Part shown: positions 50,390-62,962 of the stretch, piece after piece
Layout of the letters: the number at the start of each line of letters is the position of its first letter
How positions within the stretch are numbered: position 1 is the first letter of the stretch
DNA from: Glandiceps talaboti
Lineage: Eukaryota; Hemichordata; Enteropneusta; Spengelidae
NCBI RefSeq assembly: GCF_964340395.1
Contig: NC_135549.1
Span: forward strand, 3,418,501-3,482,500
Length of the DNA stretch: 64,000 nt
Direction of reading: 5' to 3'
The notes under the pieces: generated by a model
The model's database searches: none
The model's input: only the letters and a program-made list of their open reading frames with translations
Told to the model about the DNA's origin: nothing
Program-made: the position numbers and the translations under genes

Positions 50390-50908
50390 TGGTGGTGGTG
50401 GTGATGGTGATAGTGATGGTGATGGTGATGGTGTCGGCGTCGATGGCGGCGGAAGTCTTCGAATCTGGCACAAAGGTTTACTTCTTCTCATTGTATCTGC
50501 ATATGACACCGATTTTTTAACAATGAGAGGCGGGCGACGAGAAGGTAAAGCGTGTCCAGGAATTGATGGACATTTTGGAACACTACTTGCGTTGGGGGTA
50601 AACTGTACAACCGGCGTTTGTCTACAACTTTCCCCCCGAAGACGAACAGTGGCGCGTTCCTTGTTGTGTTGTCGATTACAACATTTACGATATTCCGGCA
50701 CGTCTGTTTCCCCTTGCCGAAATGAGTCGAAAGGTTTTGTATCTGGACCGAATGATATGTGTATGGTCATTTTCTTTGTATCCATAGCTTCACCACATCT
50801 TCCACACTTCTTCAAGATACCCTTCATTTTCCCACATTTATTACTTCGGTCTCCTCTCTGTTTTGACACTTCTTTTAGAATACCAACTGAACAACAATCT
50901 GCCTTCAT
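49985..50908 (-). CDS. proline-rich protein of unknown function (307 aa)
   Basis: An uninterrupted minus-strand frame of 307 codons starts at ATG 50908, four bases inside an exon whose acceptor (AATTCTACAG) ends at 50913, so an upstream 5' UTR exon is expected. The N-terminal 100 residues are basic and cysteine-rich, with CGRC at 35-38 and CC at 76-77, possibly metal-binding. The middle holds KSVSYADTMRRSK and then a run of about 15 prolines (roughly 169-184). A second proline run and a QPQQQQ stretch follow near 234-246, then a basic end (LPRPPRFKYYHKGK). No signal peptide or membrane segment is visible. The frame stays open through low-complexity repeats and its flanks look coding, but I recognise no family. 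Confidence 0.6.
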
Positions 50909-50926
50909 TTTTCTGTAGAATTGCAA

Positions 50927-51777
50927 AGAGAAATTAAAAAGACTTGAAAAATAGAAATATGAAGTTTACGATAAATTAACAAAATTAAACCATTGTTGAT
51001 GTAAACACTTAAAACTTTATTTTACGATTTTTAAATCTTATGATCACCCCCACCCCCACCCCCACACACGCACACGAACTCACCTGTAGTTTGATCATAT
51101 ACATTTGTATATGACGCAACGCTGCAAGTTCATGACGTTTAAAAAATCGACCATATTACTCTTCGCTATCTCGATATGATGAGGTATGTTCAATAATTCA
51201 CTTTTTAAATTATTTGATATCGAAAATTCGATACGTCAAGTTTAAGTTGTCTTACCTCAACTTTATAAAGTCACTGCCAGTATATCTATATTTTATCATG
51301 TTGATTTGACGTCGACGTCTTCCAACTGCTGCTGTCGGGTATCGTACTGAACATTCAGATGGGATTGTTACGCAACCAGAATAGTTTGTGGAACTTTAGA
51401 AACAACAATATTCAATAATGGCTCAATAATGGATTCGAAAACGCGCATGCGCGTTGTGACGCATATATTTCAGTTATATATTTCAATATTTCATGGTTAT
51501 AAATCTCATAATCTTCAAATGTTTTGAGTTTGTTATTCACTTTTTGTTTTTGAAGGAAAATGTCCAACTTTTTAAAATTTTTCCCAGTAAATAACGTCAT
51601 CTCCCAATTTGAAGATTTGCATATACTACGTACGTGTCATGGGTCACCAACTGTTTCGCCCTGAGATTATCATTTCACACCGAAAAGAACACAGTCGTTG
51701 AGTTTTTTTTTTAAATTATTACCTTAATCAAATTAAAAGAATTGCAAAATCCAGAGTCTTCGACTTGTAATGAGTTG
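50927..51777. other. intergenic, upstream of the proline-rich gene
   Basis: AT-rich with a (CCCCA)n stretch at 51047-51065. No coding sequence is supported; the first exon and promoter of the minus-strand gene probably lie here but could not be placed. Confidence 0.4.
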
Positions 51778-52210
51778 TGACGTCATGTTTTGAATTCATG
51801 TGTTCTCGTGTATCTTATTGTATTGGTTGTGACGTCATGTTTTGAATTCATGTGTTCTCATGTATCTTATTGTATTGGTTGTGACGTCATGTTGTGAATT
51901 CATGTGTTCTCGTGTATCTTATTGTATTGGTTGTGACGTCATGTTGTGAATGCATGTGTTCTCGTGTATCGTATTGTATTGGTTGTGACGTCATGTTTTG
52001 AATTCATGTGTTCTCGTGTATCTTATTGTAATGGTTGTGACGTCATGTTGTGAATTCATGTGTTCTCGTGTATCTTATTGTATTGGTTGTGACGTCATGT
52101 TTTGAATTCATGTGTTCTCATGTATCTTATTGTATTGGTTGTGACGTCATGTTGTGAATGCATGTGTTCTCGTGTATCGTATTGTAATGGGTTGCCATGT
52201 CATGTTATGA
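51778..52210. repeat. 52-bp minisatellite with a CRE/ATF site in every unit
   Basis: Eight units of exactly 52 bases carry a perfect TGACGTCA starting at 51778, 51830, 51882, 51934, 51986, 52038, 52090 and 52142; a ninth unit near 52194 has lost it. The rest of the unit is TTTTGAATTCATGTGTTCTC and CGTGTATCTTATTG with a few variant positions (AATTC or AATGC, CGTG or CATG). No coding role. Confidence 0.95.
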
Positions 52211-52482
52211 ATTGTTTTTCATTTATTCTCGCGTACATTATTATAAAAGGAAAGTTACCGAGTGCATGTCCGAGGAATTCTAGTCTAAAGTAACGGCACT
52301 GACTTAGAAGATCGTTTTTAGTGGCATGTACAATTACTGTTTTTACATGTAAGAGAAGTTTGAAAATGTACCTCTCAAGTCCATAACAGTGAAATAAATA
52401 CCTGGGCGTTTAACGCTGTCAAAGAAGCTCGAATGAAGCTTTAGTTCCACAAAACAGTGGAAAGTACACAACAGTTGCGAAG
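52211..52482. other. spacer, no feature seen
   Basis: Unique sequence between the minisatellite and transposon B. Nothing supported. Confidence 0.4.
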
Positions 52483-53015
52483 TTAGGGACCGGTCAGTTT
52501 CTTTGGGGGGGGGCGGTGGATTGGTAGGGGGAGGACACACTTTTTTGGAAATTATTTTCTGAAAATGTCTGAATAGTCTCAAAATCGACTTTTCAGAGTT
52601 AAAAACCCCCTGGGCTTCTTAGGGGAGACCCCTAGGACCCCTATAAGAGATGTACATATTCCCTTTTCAAGCTTTCCCCCCACCTTTCACTGTCAAGATA
52701 CTATTAAACTCCTTTTGGAATATATTTACCCTGTGTAGTCAATAATTATAATTATGATAGTGCTAACCCGGGATTTTATAAAGTAGATGCAAGACAGTCC
52801 AGCAGTCCACACTGAGTCACGATCAAAAATACCTGTCATGTGAATATTACATATGGGGGTCATCATGTTTAAGAATTAAGTGATGGGGGGGGGGGGTCAG
52901 CCTGTTTTTGGTTTTACAGATGGGGGGGGGGATCAGTGACTTTTTGTCGACCCAATTTAAGAATCCACCTCCTCCCCCCCCCCGCCCAAGGCTGGAGAAA
53001 CTGACCGGTCCCTTA
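52483..53015. mobile_element. non-autonomous DNA transposon B (TTA target duplication, MITE)
   Basis: The element spans 52486-53012 (527 bp). Both ends begin GGGACCGGTCAGTTTCT when read inward and are flanked by TTA at 52483-52485 and 53013-53015. The first 12 bases match transposon A except for one base, and both elements have G/C-run subterminal zones. No ORF. It fits a PIF/Harbinger-like MITE of the same superfamily as A. Confidence 0.87.
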
Positions 53016-53048
53016 GTATATGACATGAACTGGCTATAACTATTAACT

Positions 53049-53049
53049 G

Positions 53050-53138
<89 letters not shown>

Positions 53139-53305
53139 GTGAGTGAGTGAGTGAGTGAGTGAGTGAGTGAGTGAGTGAGTGAGTGAGTGAGTGAGTGAGT
53201 GAGTGAGTGAGTGAGTGAGTGAGTGAGTGAGTGAGTGAGTGAGTGAGTGAGTGAGAGAGAGAGAGAGAGAGAAAGAAAGAAAGAGAGAGTGGGAGAGAGA
53301 GATAT
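53049..53305. repeat. (GACA)n, (GTGA)n, (GA)n compound microsatellite
   Basis: GACA repeats to about 53139, GTGA repeats to about 53253, then GA and GAAA repeats to about 53305, some 400 bases before the MANF start. Confidence 0.95.
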
Positions 53306-53498
53306 GTTATTTTCTCCTATGTCACTGAAATGTACTCATCTTCATACCTTAGCTAGTAAAAGAAAATTGTTTGTATATTGTTCGTTTTGTAGATGACAAC
53401 TTACACCGGGACTTCCACTTGCGAAATGCCTTCATGAAACGTGTAAACTACAGCGCCACCATTCGCCTACCTACTCGTGTCATGTGATTGATGCTTAT

Positions 53499-53517
53499 CC
53501 AATCATCTTTGGCCAGC
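53499..53517 (+). promoter_or_regulatory. CCAAT-N9-CCAGC, degenerate ERSE-like site
   Basis: CCAAT at 53499-53503 is followed after nine bases by CCAGC at 53513-53517, about 200 bases before the MANF ATG. The ER stress element consensus is CCAAT-N9-CCACG, so the CCAAT and spacing match but the last two bases do not. Vertebrate and fly MANF genes are induced by ER stress; function here is inference. Confidence 0.3.
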
Positions 53518-53700
53518 TGTACATTCAGACACTAGCAAAACTTCATTGATTCGAAGTACACGTTGACATAAAATTACTCTCACCACCAGAACACACTGCG
53601 GACCATAACATCAAAAAAAGCCGGACCTGGACAGTTTCATATTATTCGATCATTGCGAGCAAATCATTTTTCATTTAAGACGTAAAGAGATTTGTTCAAA

Positions 53701-56700
53701 ATGAATATAAGGACTTTTCTTAGTTCAATCGCAGTCTTGCTCATTTGTGTTGTATTTCTACCGACAGAAGCTAAATTGAAGGAAGGGGACTGTGAAGGTA
53801 TGTGAATATTCCTAAATATACCGATATTTAGAAAAACCGTTGTCATTTTATACCATCTAAGTTTAACATTAATTTAGTCTTTAAAGTGTCGTTTCGCTTA
53901 CGAACGTCGATCGCACGATGAAACCATTTACCGGTATCTGACTTCCGGTTTGTTGGTGTTACTAGTACTACAGAGTCATACTACAATACAGCGGCTAGCT
54001 CCACGAGGAAATGTTACGTATGGCTGTCAATAGTGCACCAACGTATATCATGTTTTTACGTCATTTATGTCTTTTGTATTGACGTTTAAATGTTTTCAAC
54101 TTTGGCCTCATATTATTGCTCCTGTCTAGCCCTGGAAATACAAAACTGACATCAGTACTGTTGACAGAACCCATCAATTATCCATTCCTTTTTTACTGCT
54201 GCACTATTCATTTTTCAGGGTTTTTTATTTTTGTTTTTTTTAGATTCCTTATTTTCAGCAGTTTATTATTTTACTGCATTATAAATTATTCTGATCACCT
54301 GTGTATTAATGTTCCTTCTGTTGCCATGGTGTATATTTACACAGTACAAGATATTAAAGAATGAATAACCATATCTGTCATAATTTTATTATTCATAAAA
54401 ACAAGTTATACATTCATTATAGATTTGGCAATCATGAAATACCAATTGAAAGTATTATATTACAAAACACATACCAAATTATCAAATTTTAACTTTTCAT
54501 GAATATTAATTGTCACAATAAGTGGTGAAAATATTAATGTTTGCAATATAGTTGTCTCACTTCACCTATTTAAGAGAGAATTTCAACATCTGTCAACCCA
54601 TACACAAGCACTTCACTGTGCTGAATGGCTGAAGAATTATCACCCAAACAGATGGAACTAGGTGTATAGCCATTCAGTGTTGGTATCAAACTATTCAATT
54701 TCTATTTGATTGAAGTAGCCTACATCAGTGAACTTTCAAAATGACAATGTGAATGAGAATGGCAATATTTTCCATATGTTCTGTCAAAGAAGAATTGAAT
54801 CTTGCCATAATTACAAAATAAATGCATGATGTACACCAACAGCTGGGTTCACAGTATTCAAATGATATGCATAGATACCAAATGATACTTGAATTTACAA
54901 ATTATAACGAGAGCCTGGTCAGATCATAAAAAAGCAAAAGTTAAACAATGCCTTAACATATTGAAATATAAAACCCCAAATAACAGAAAGTCAGGTAAAA
55001 TTGGCATAGTTACCCATGTAGAGTGTATCATGATTTTGTAAGTGGACCCCGGTAAATGATTGGGTAACCCAGATACATAGTCTGTAAGGTACGTCGTGAT
55101 AGAGCTCCCCCCCCCCCCACACACACACACATACATCGGTTTACCCCTTTCATAGATAGACATAGCAGGTTAGTGAGGGTGGAGTGACACAACATATCTT
55201 ACAGTCTATAACCCAGGTAGATTTTACAAATACACCTACCCTTAGAAAAAACACTGACTAACATAATAGTACCCATCTGGTGTTTTCTTTCAAAAATTAC
55301 ATTAACTGATATTCTTGCTTTAAGTTAATATTTGTGTGTTGATGTCAATATGTTTGTTTTTATTTCCTCCACAGTTTGTATAAAAGTGATCAAAGAATTT
55401 GACAAAAAGATAACAGATGATGTTAGAAAAAGTCAAGACAAGACTGAAGCTGAATTTAGAAAATTTTGTAAAACTGCGAAGACCAAGGAAAATAGATTTG
55501 TAAGTACCAGCTTTGTGTACTTTGTTTGTCTTTCTATGTATAACTACGTTAACTGGAAATATAATCCTAGTCACTAGTAGTTAATATTTACTCTGGTAGA
55601 TACCAATAAATAAGACCATGAAATTAATAAAAAGGGTAAAAGAATATTAAAATCAAGTAGACCTGATATCAGACCAGGCTATGTACCACTTGGTTAGTCA
55701 TATATAAGTGACATGTTGAATCTAAACCAGGATTCTGTTGGGGGGGGGGGGGGGGGGGGTGTCAGAGTTTGTTTTTATCAATCTTTTCCAATCCTCGTAA
55801 ACCGAAGCCTCTTTATGGCACTGTTCAAGACACACTGTCAAAAAGGGGTATCATAAGCTCTATCTGGTTTGTGAGAATGCCATTTCCACCAGAGTAACTT
55901 GTTTGTGTGTGTCAGTTTGTATTTGTTGTTTCTTTCAACTTTCAAGGCAACCTAACTGTTCATTGATAATTAGTATAATGACATGAAATGAAATGAAATG
56001 AAATGAAATGAAATGAAATGAAATGAAATGAAATGAAATGAAATGAAATGAAATGAAATGAAATGAAATGAAATGAAAGAGTCAAATGTTGACATTATTT
56101 ATGTAATGTTTGGCCTTTTAAATCCAAAAGTATTATAATGTAGAATGTACAAAGGAATTTGCTTAAATGTCTGAATAATGAAGTGTGAAATGGTTCTAAC
56201 TAGTTGACTGACTGATACAAGAGGAAATTGAGGAGAAATGGATAGAAAAGTAAATACATATATGTATGAGTGTTATCTAAGTAAGGTTGATGTATTACCA
56301 TATCACACATAGTTTACTTGAAATGTTAAAATCAATTTGAAATACCTTCGTCGGAACTATGTACAGTCCATAATACAACAATCTTAGCCTGTGTCTTGTT
56401 TTCAACATTTTGAGTCACATGTTGGCATGGTGTTTTAAAAGTAGATTATGATTATTTTCTGGATACTAATAGGGTATATTGATTTCACCGATGAAATCCG
56501 GTGTTGTTAATTATTTTTGATGTTCTAATCATGCATTTTTTAGATTTTAATAATATTGCCATATGGTGCTAGTAAATTATTTCTATACCATATGTCCAAT
56601 GAATGAGTTATCCCTACTATTTGTAGTATTGGTAGTAAATCCGTGTAAGCTAATCATTAAATAGACACCCCCACCCTTGCTGTCTTGCCAAAATATGTTC

Positions 56701-58514
56701 AAATTGAAAATCATTTGCCAGCTGAAACTTATATCCAGAAGTCTGAACCATACCATTTCTTCCTATTTGAAAAAAGAAATTGTTCAGGCCTAGCTTGGGC
56801 CTTTCCTAATCACAGTCAGCTATTTTTTGTTTGGTAAAAATTTTGTTGGGTAAAAAGTTCCAACAGGGACACTCTTTAGAACAATGTAAGTCAGTGTAGT
56901 TATTTTAAGTTAGATATTATTTCCCAATATTTTTATTCATTTAGCCCAAGGAAATATAAGTGACCTAAGGGGCCTTGCCACTATGAGTTGCCAGACAATT
57001 AGTGTCAAAGCCATAGATCATGTGTATTTTTCGACTTAGAATTAAGAAAAATAGAGGTGATTTGGAATGTTTGACTCGTATTTTGGTCATCACAGAACCA
57101 TGACATAGACACAGGTTGTCATGACATAGAATAACCAGGATATATAATCCATATTTTTTGTTCGAAGGCAATAATTTGGCTTGTGCATTGTATGATAAGT
57201 TGTATGAGTGTATCTTCATCTTTGTCATCTTCTAAAAAGCAACTGAGAATCCGATAAAATAAATGTGTAGTTGAAAGTACTTACACATTCATGTTGTGTA
57301 CATTTTCAACCCACAGTGTTACTATGTTGGAGGAACAAGTGATGCTGCAACAAGTATTCTAGGTGAAATCAGTAAACCTTTGAAAAACCATCTACCTGCT
57401 GAAAAGATTTGTGAAAAACTCAAGAAGCAAGATAGTCAAATTTGTGAATTGAAATATGGTAAGTCATTTTTTATTAAATGGAAGATTTTAGCAATTCAGT
57501 ATTAACCTAACACAGATACTGTATAGTGATTGAGCACATCACACATGCACCTTTTTGCACAGACTTGATGCTATTCTGACTTGTGCTCCGGGGAAAGAAG
57601 AAAGGTCTAGCGACCATATAAACAGCTATTTTGTGAATGTGTTATAATTCACTAGTAATTTTCTTTATAATTTTGCTTTCTTTGGGTCTCATGATTTTTT
57701 GTGTGGTGTGTTCATTGATTGGCATCTACTTAGAAAAACAAATTGGGCCATGTGTAGAACAGTGGCCATTAGTGGTTGAAGAGAAAAATATGTTTATGGT
57801 TAGGGAGTCTGATTTTGAACCTCCATAACCAACTTCTATGTAGCCACAACTCCCTAACTTGGATACCAGTATATAGCTATTGTACATGGTTCTACATTCT
57901 TGCCAGCAAAATACTTTAAAGGCCCAACAAAAATATGATGGTTTAGGCAAAAAAAAAAGAATTGTTTCTGGTCAGCTTGCACATCACTTAAATACCCTCA
58001 CATCTGTCTTTTTGTTGTTGTTGTTGTTGTTGTTGTCCACCCCTTGCAGTCTGCAGATCCGTGGGGATACACAAAAATAATTCTCCCTACTTCAGTGAAG
58101 ACAATTGCAGAACCAATCATGAACAAGCAAATGACATCTGCCCCACATACACACATACTCTAAAGTATTGAATAATAAGAACAGTAACTGTCATAAATAG
58201 TAGACTGAGTGACAGGTTTGTTGAGAATTAAAAAAAAATTCTGTGTTGTCCTGACCAGAAATTCTTTTTGGCCTTATTTTATTAAGTGTCTTCTCAAGTG
58301 TATCATTAATTTTTACAAGAACTATTTTCTCACTTTGCTTTCCACAGAAAAACAAATCGATCTAAACACAGTAGATCTGAAGAAGTTGAGAGTGAAAGAA
58401 CTAAAGAAGATCTTGAATGACTGGGATGAAGATTGCAAAGGATGTTTGGAAAAAACAGATTTTATCAAGAGAATTGAAGAACTCAAACCAAAATATCAAC
58501 GCAATGAACTTTGA
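53701..58514 (+). CDS. MANF: mesencephalic astrocyte-derived neurotrophic factor homologue (MANF/CDNF)
   Basis: Four exons join in phase: 53701-53797, 55375-55499, 57317-57458 and 58348-58514 (TGA), giving 176 residues, near the usual size of 170-180. Residues 1-24 are a signal peptide. The N-terminal saposin-like domain has Cys31, 34, 64, 75, 106 and 117; the C-terminal SAP-like domain has the CKGC motif at 151-154, so all eight family cysteines are present. The protein ends RNEL, comparable to the weak ER-retention tail RTDL of vertebrate MANF. The product is expected in the ER lumen and secreted under ER stress, where it supports folding and cell survival. The start context is AAAATGA. One precursor in invertebrates usually represents both MANF and CDNF. 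Confidence 0.96.
55740..55759. repeat. G homopolymer in MANF intron 2
   Basis: Twenty consecutive G between exons 2 and 3. Confidence 0.95.
55982..56078. repeat. (GAAAT)n pentanucleotide microsatellite in MANF intron 2
   Basis: About nineteen perfect 5-bp units. Confidence 0.95.
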
Positions 58515-58531
58515 GAATCTTCTAAATTTGC

Positions 58532-58537
58532 AATAAA
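58532..58537 (+). terminator. polyadenylation signal of MANF
   Basis: AATAAA only 18 bases after the stop codon, followed by GTGG and a T/G-rich stretch. A second AATAAA lies at 58679-58684, so a longer 3' UTR is possible. Confidence 0.6.
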
Positions 58538-58559
58538 GTGGTTTGTTCCCAGACATCTA

Positions 58560-61500
58560 TACGTTGGTGATTCACATTTCGATACCTGTTGATTCAAGGT
58601 TTTACTCTTCTGAGAGGTGCTGTTTTTTTGTGTCGTTCTCAAAATCCACTTTGACCCAAGGAACCTTGATAGTTTCTCAATAAAAACATCACCACTTGTA
58701 GAATGTCATAATTTGAAGCCAGTTGTTTTGCATGACTTGGAGTGAAACCAAAATCAAGCGGGTGTTCATACAGTTACTTATATCTGATATCAAATTATTT
58801 TATTTTGAATTAGTGTATGACTACACATTAAAATGTTAACATTTGTTCAACTGTAGGCAATTACATTCTCAAACTGTTAGGTTTGGGGCCATGATACTTT
58901 TTCATAAAGATGAACAGTGATTTCACTTTTCTTTTCTTTTCCATTTTACTTTTAAAAAGACATTATGTAGTGAAGTTTCAACCTGTTGATTTAAAAAAAA
59001 AGGTTTTTATTTAAACATAACCGTAATTCAACATGGTGCAGAGTCTACAAATGTAAACAGAGAATGGGAATTATTTTTGTAAAGCCAATAACTCCAAAAT
59101 GAAGCCCAAATCAATATCGTGTGTGTTGGGGGGGGGGGGGGGTGTCTAGGTGCATTTTCGTTACATCAATGATGTAGTATTTACTATAGAATATGAGTCA
59201 GAATTAGACCTTTCCCCTACTACCTAATGTAGTAACATGAATTTGAACCATTCACCCATTTCACTACTGTTCTAAAGATCATATACTAACTCACCTTTAC
59301 CAACGGCTACATTGTCTTAGGTGAATTTTTTCCCAAGTGTGTGTAGATCATAGATAAACTGGTTTGCTTCAACTCAATAGTTTGCTTTATCAACTCTACA
59401 TCTTGACAGCTGGACCCAAATTTGAACCAGAAAGTTTACTATTATGTTCTATATGGATACATATAGGACTGCTTTTTGTTTCTCACACATTTTGATTTAC
59501 TTTGAACATTTTTCTAGTATAATGACTGTACTACCACTATCTTACTTATTGCCTTCTCAAAATTTTGATTTTAATATTTCATAAAGAATTACATGTATGA
59601 TGCAAGAATGATTTTTTTTTATTTGTGAGTAGAAATTTTCATTTGTATACATGTATAATGTTTACTGTGATCAAATATTTCATTTTGTGTGATACAAAAA
59701 TCAAAATTTAAGAATAAATACTGGTTGTGATGATTGTAATGATTGTAAGATATAAAATCCGATATGAAAGATATGAAAATTGTCCTGTGGGTACTTTAAA
59801 TTGCCAAAAATATCAAATGTGCAAATCCCCACAAATCATTGGAGAATGAATTGATTAGAGAAATATTGTGTAGGCAACTACATGTAATCTGTCAGTCTTT
59901 TAGTATCCATCATTCATTTCAGTACATTGTTCCTTTTTCTAACAACACATTTGGTACAAAAAGTGCATTATTTTATATTCAACATAGCTCCTTTCTTATG
60001 TTTCTCTATTTCATAGTCCATTCAGAATTCAGAAGTCTTGAGTTTTGACTTCAGTGACAATTTTTTACTATTTATGTACTTGTTAGGAAAAATGTTCACG
60101 TCTTGTTCTTCTTTTACAAGATGATTTCTGACTGTTAAATACTGAGCAAAGTTTGTAGAACCTTCCCAATCGGCACAAAAAGTGGACCTAGCAGTATTTT
60201 GTATTTTTGTTTGTTTGACACATTATTTATTTTCTTTGTAGAATAAATGATGAAAACACATTGATCAAATTACTTGTAAATCGCTTGATTCACATACACC
60301 TTTGCACCTTTGTTGGGGTGCCCTCACCTGTCAACCTACCCCTCTCAAATGAAGAGACGACTGATGTGGGCTATACAGCATGGTGTAATCTTGCAGGCTA
60401 CACTGAATGTACAATACAATAAATTCCAGTCAGTTTATGTTTTTGGATTTGTTATTTCATATCAATTATTTTTACACAAATCCTTAAAAATTTAAAACAT
60501 ATTTATATATTTTCAATATGTTTCAATAGATGCACTTGGATAAGTGAATCAAAATCACAGAACCCTGTGAAACTTGAGTGACACATAAATCACTGATTAT
60601 CAGGGTATATGCATAAGTGTTGATGTTGTTCTCTGTTGTACAATGTACTTTTCACAAGTACAGCACAAAACACAAGCACAAGTGCAAATACCCACTCCAG
60701 CACTCACATGTCATAGGGTTCCGTTGCCAGTACATGTAGTTATCTAAAAATAGCAAAGTGTATAATACTAGAACTGAGCATTCATGTGATTATGTGTGCA
60801 ATGTATCCAGTATAGTGCAATACCAAGTGCATATGCATGCATCGATGCAAGTAATCATTGGTAGGTACATACATGTATTAGTGAATTTTACTGGATGCAA
60901 GCAACTGGAATTTGTTCATACTTCAAAAAGTATGCTTTCCATTAAGTGGAAACTTTCACATCACCCCAATGTTGGTGTTAGCTTGATCAAAAATAAAACA
61001 ATAATATTTTAAATGTTGTGTTGATGTTCTTCATTATTATCAAGTCCAGGCACACGGCATCATGTTTACATGTACACTACACTACAAATCCTCTCCTAGA
61101 AATCAGTGCCATGTATCTTTATTCACGTCTGACAACACAAAGAGTGTCATGACCACAATAGGACTGGGTCTTGATAACTGAATGTGAGGTATTCAACATC
61201 TTATTCTGTATTACATTTCTGAAAAGGATTCCTATAGGACCTGCAACCCATCTGAAATCCTAAATGTTACTAATTTTCAGAGAACATCAGGTCAAAGGGT
61301 CTGTATCTAGATAAATATAAATAAAATCTGCCAGAGGATCTTTGGCTCAGGTTCCAGTCTTCTGACTCAAATTTGGACAATGTACATTCCTTTACAAGCT
61401 GTTCTTTCATAAAATTTCTGGGAAAAAATTCTTAAATTTGTATCCCTTACAAAACCTGCTAGATCACATTTTACACCATTCAGGCCATGCCACTTCTCTT

Positions 61501-61900
61501 CAAGATTTTGTTCTCCTTTATGTTCGCTGGTGATTCAGCCAATAACATGTCACATACAGAACCTGACAGGTTAATACAATCTGTCCGAGCTTGGAATTAA
61601 AAGCAACAATCTTTTGCTGAGAAGGCATTTCCCCATTGTCAAATTGTATGTGCTTACCTTTCTACAAATTTGGGTAATGCTTTATTCAAATATCACATCA
61701 CACCTACTTGTCATTCTGCTGTTTTTTATACAGTATTTTCACCTACTTCTGAATACTGATATGCTTTATGATCCTGACTCAAAATAATATTACCATAGAT
61801 AATGATTATCCAAGTGTTGCACTATATGAGATCATGAAAATACACTTGAATGTCTTCCCATATATGCCTGTGCTTGACATCACTGAAATTTTGACAATAA
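58560..61900. other. intergenic, no gene seen
   Basis: AT-rich DNA with several AATAAA words (58679, 59712, 60241, 60418) and a G run at about 59129-59141. Open frames at 59839-60048, 60310-60495 and 60758-61012 have no motif or supporting signals. Confidence 0.45.
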
Positions 61901-61906
61901 TATATT

Positions 61907-61924
61907 TTTATTAATATCTTTATT
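61907..61924 (-). terminator. candidate polyadenylation signals for the C1orf74 gene
   Basis: Two TTTATT words (61907-61912 and 61919-61924), AATAAA on the minus strand, about 240 bases after the stop. Confidence 0.4.
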
Positions 61925-62161
61925 GGTATTATTTTATGTGTCACCAAACAATTGCATCCATGAGCAATGTGGCACAGATAAAACATAATGTGTTCAAAAA
62001 CCACACTGAATCATGTGCCATGACTACATGTTTGAGCATAATGACAACAGTGTATGTATGCCTCTGTTTGTGTTATTTTCATTATTACACTGACCAGTCT
62101 TTCATCATAGAGTTGTTCAAAAATTAAACAAATATGTTGTACGGTCTACTTCTTGTAAATA

Positions 62162-62962
62162 TCAAAGTATTACAGAAGGCAAACAAACATTCAACTTGCC
62201 ACACTCGAAATTGTTGAATATTGCACTTGATGTCACTTTACATTTGATATCTGAATACCAGACATTGATAGAGTCATGGAATGATTCCTCTAAATCAGCT
62301 GGTACACTGAATGAAATGATTTCTTTGCCTTCATTGTTGTCCGGTCTAATAAATATTTTGTGAACTGACAAGGGAACCATGCTTAGGCAATTTGATGGTG
62401 TGTCATCGTCAACACCATACCAGTACACAACAGGGTATCCAAGTAAAATACCAAATATTGAAGGAATGTTCCAACCTTCAGTTGGTTGTAATGTGTAGGC
62501 TACATTTTGATGTGCGCCCTCTTTACTCAAAGCAATTTGAATATCGCTCTGTTCATCAAGGGCTGTCAACACTTCGTTTACATGTCGTAAAACTACCTGG
62601 TGACAGTCTTGGGAAGCAATCTTTGGTTGGCACAGACTTCCCGATACATCAACTAGAAAACAGCTACTATTTTTGGCGACATTATTCAGATGGTTCCGTA
62701 AAGTTTTAGGATTGTAAATAAACACATCGCCATGCAGAGAAAGGCTTCTCAGCGTGTCTGTCGCCTTCGAACAACTCAAAAACATCTGCATACGTTCCGC
62801 ATCAACCATGGCATAGTCAAATAGAAAACTGGGCTTGATTTCTTCCTGGACTGCTAACACATTGCTCAGTATTTCCAAAACCTTCGTTCGGCATGGCTTC
62901 GGTAAATATTTCTGGATATTTTGTTTCCATTCTGAGATTTTGATTTCGCCGGGCGCCGCCAT
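62162..62962 (-). CDS. C1orf74: C1orf74 homologue, UPF0739 family, function unknown
   Basis: A single minus-strand frame of 266 residues, about the size of human C1orf74 (269), which is also encoded in one exon. Family landmarks are W164-N with FGILLGYPVVYW at 170-181, NCLSMVPLSV at 191-200 and the SFSVPADL segment at 217-224 followed by a W-x-x-D motif. The N-terminal half (helical, with SFLFDYAMVD at 45-54 and FLVDVSGSL near 102-110) is less conserved. There is no signal peptide or membrane segment. The start ATG at 62962 has A at -3 and G at +4 and is followed by MAAPGE. I see no frameshift. The biochemical role is not known for the family. Confidence 0.88.
   Translation of the reverse strand: MAAPGEIKISEWKQNIQKYLPKPCRTKVLEILSNVLAVQEEIKPSFLFDYAMVDAERMQMFLSCSKATDTLRSLSLHGDVFIYNPKTLRNHLNNVAKNSSCFLVDVSGSLCQPKIASQDCHQVVLRHVNEVLTALDEQSDIQIALSKEGAHQNVAYTLQPTEGWNIPSIFGILLGYPVVYWYGVDDDTPSNCLSMVPLSVHKIFIRPDNNEGKEIISFSVPADLEESFHDSINVWYSDIKCKVTSSAIFNNFECGKLNVCLPSVIL

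Noticed and set aside
50316-50918. 200-codon plus-strand Gly/Asp-rich ORF
   Set aside because: It is the antisense shadow of the proline-rich coding sequence.
51778-52210. Regular 52-bp repeat could be taken for a CRISPR array
   Set aside because: The whole unit is repeated with no unique spacers, and this is an animal nuclear locus; it is a minisatellite.
62392-62709. 105-codon plus-strand ORF
   Set aside because: Antisense to the C1orf74 coding sequence.
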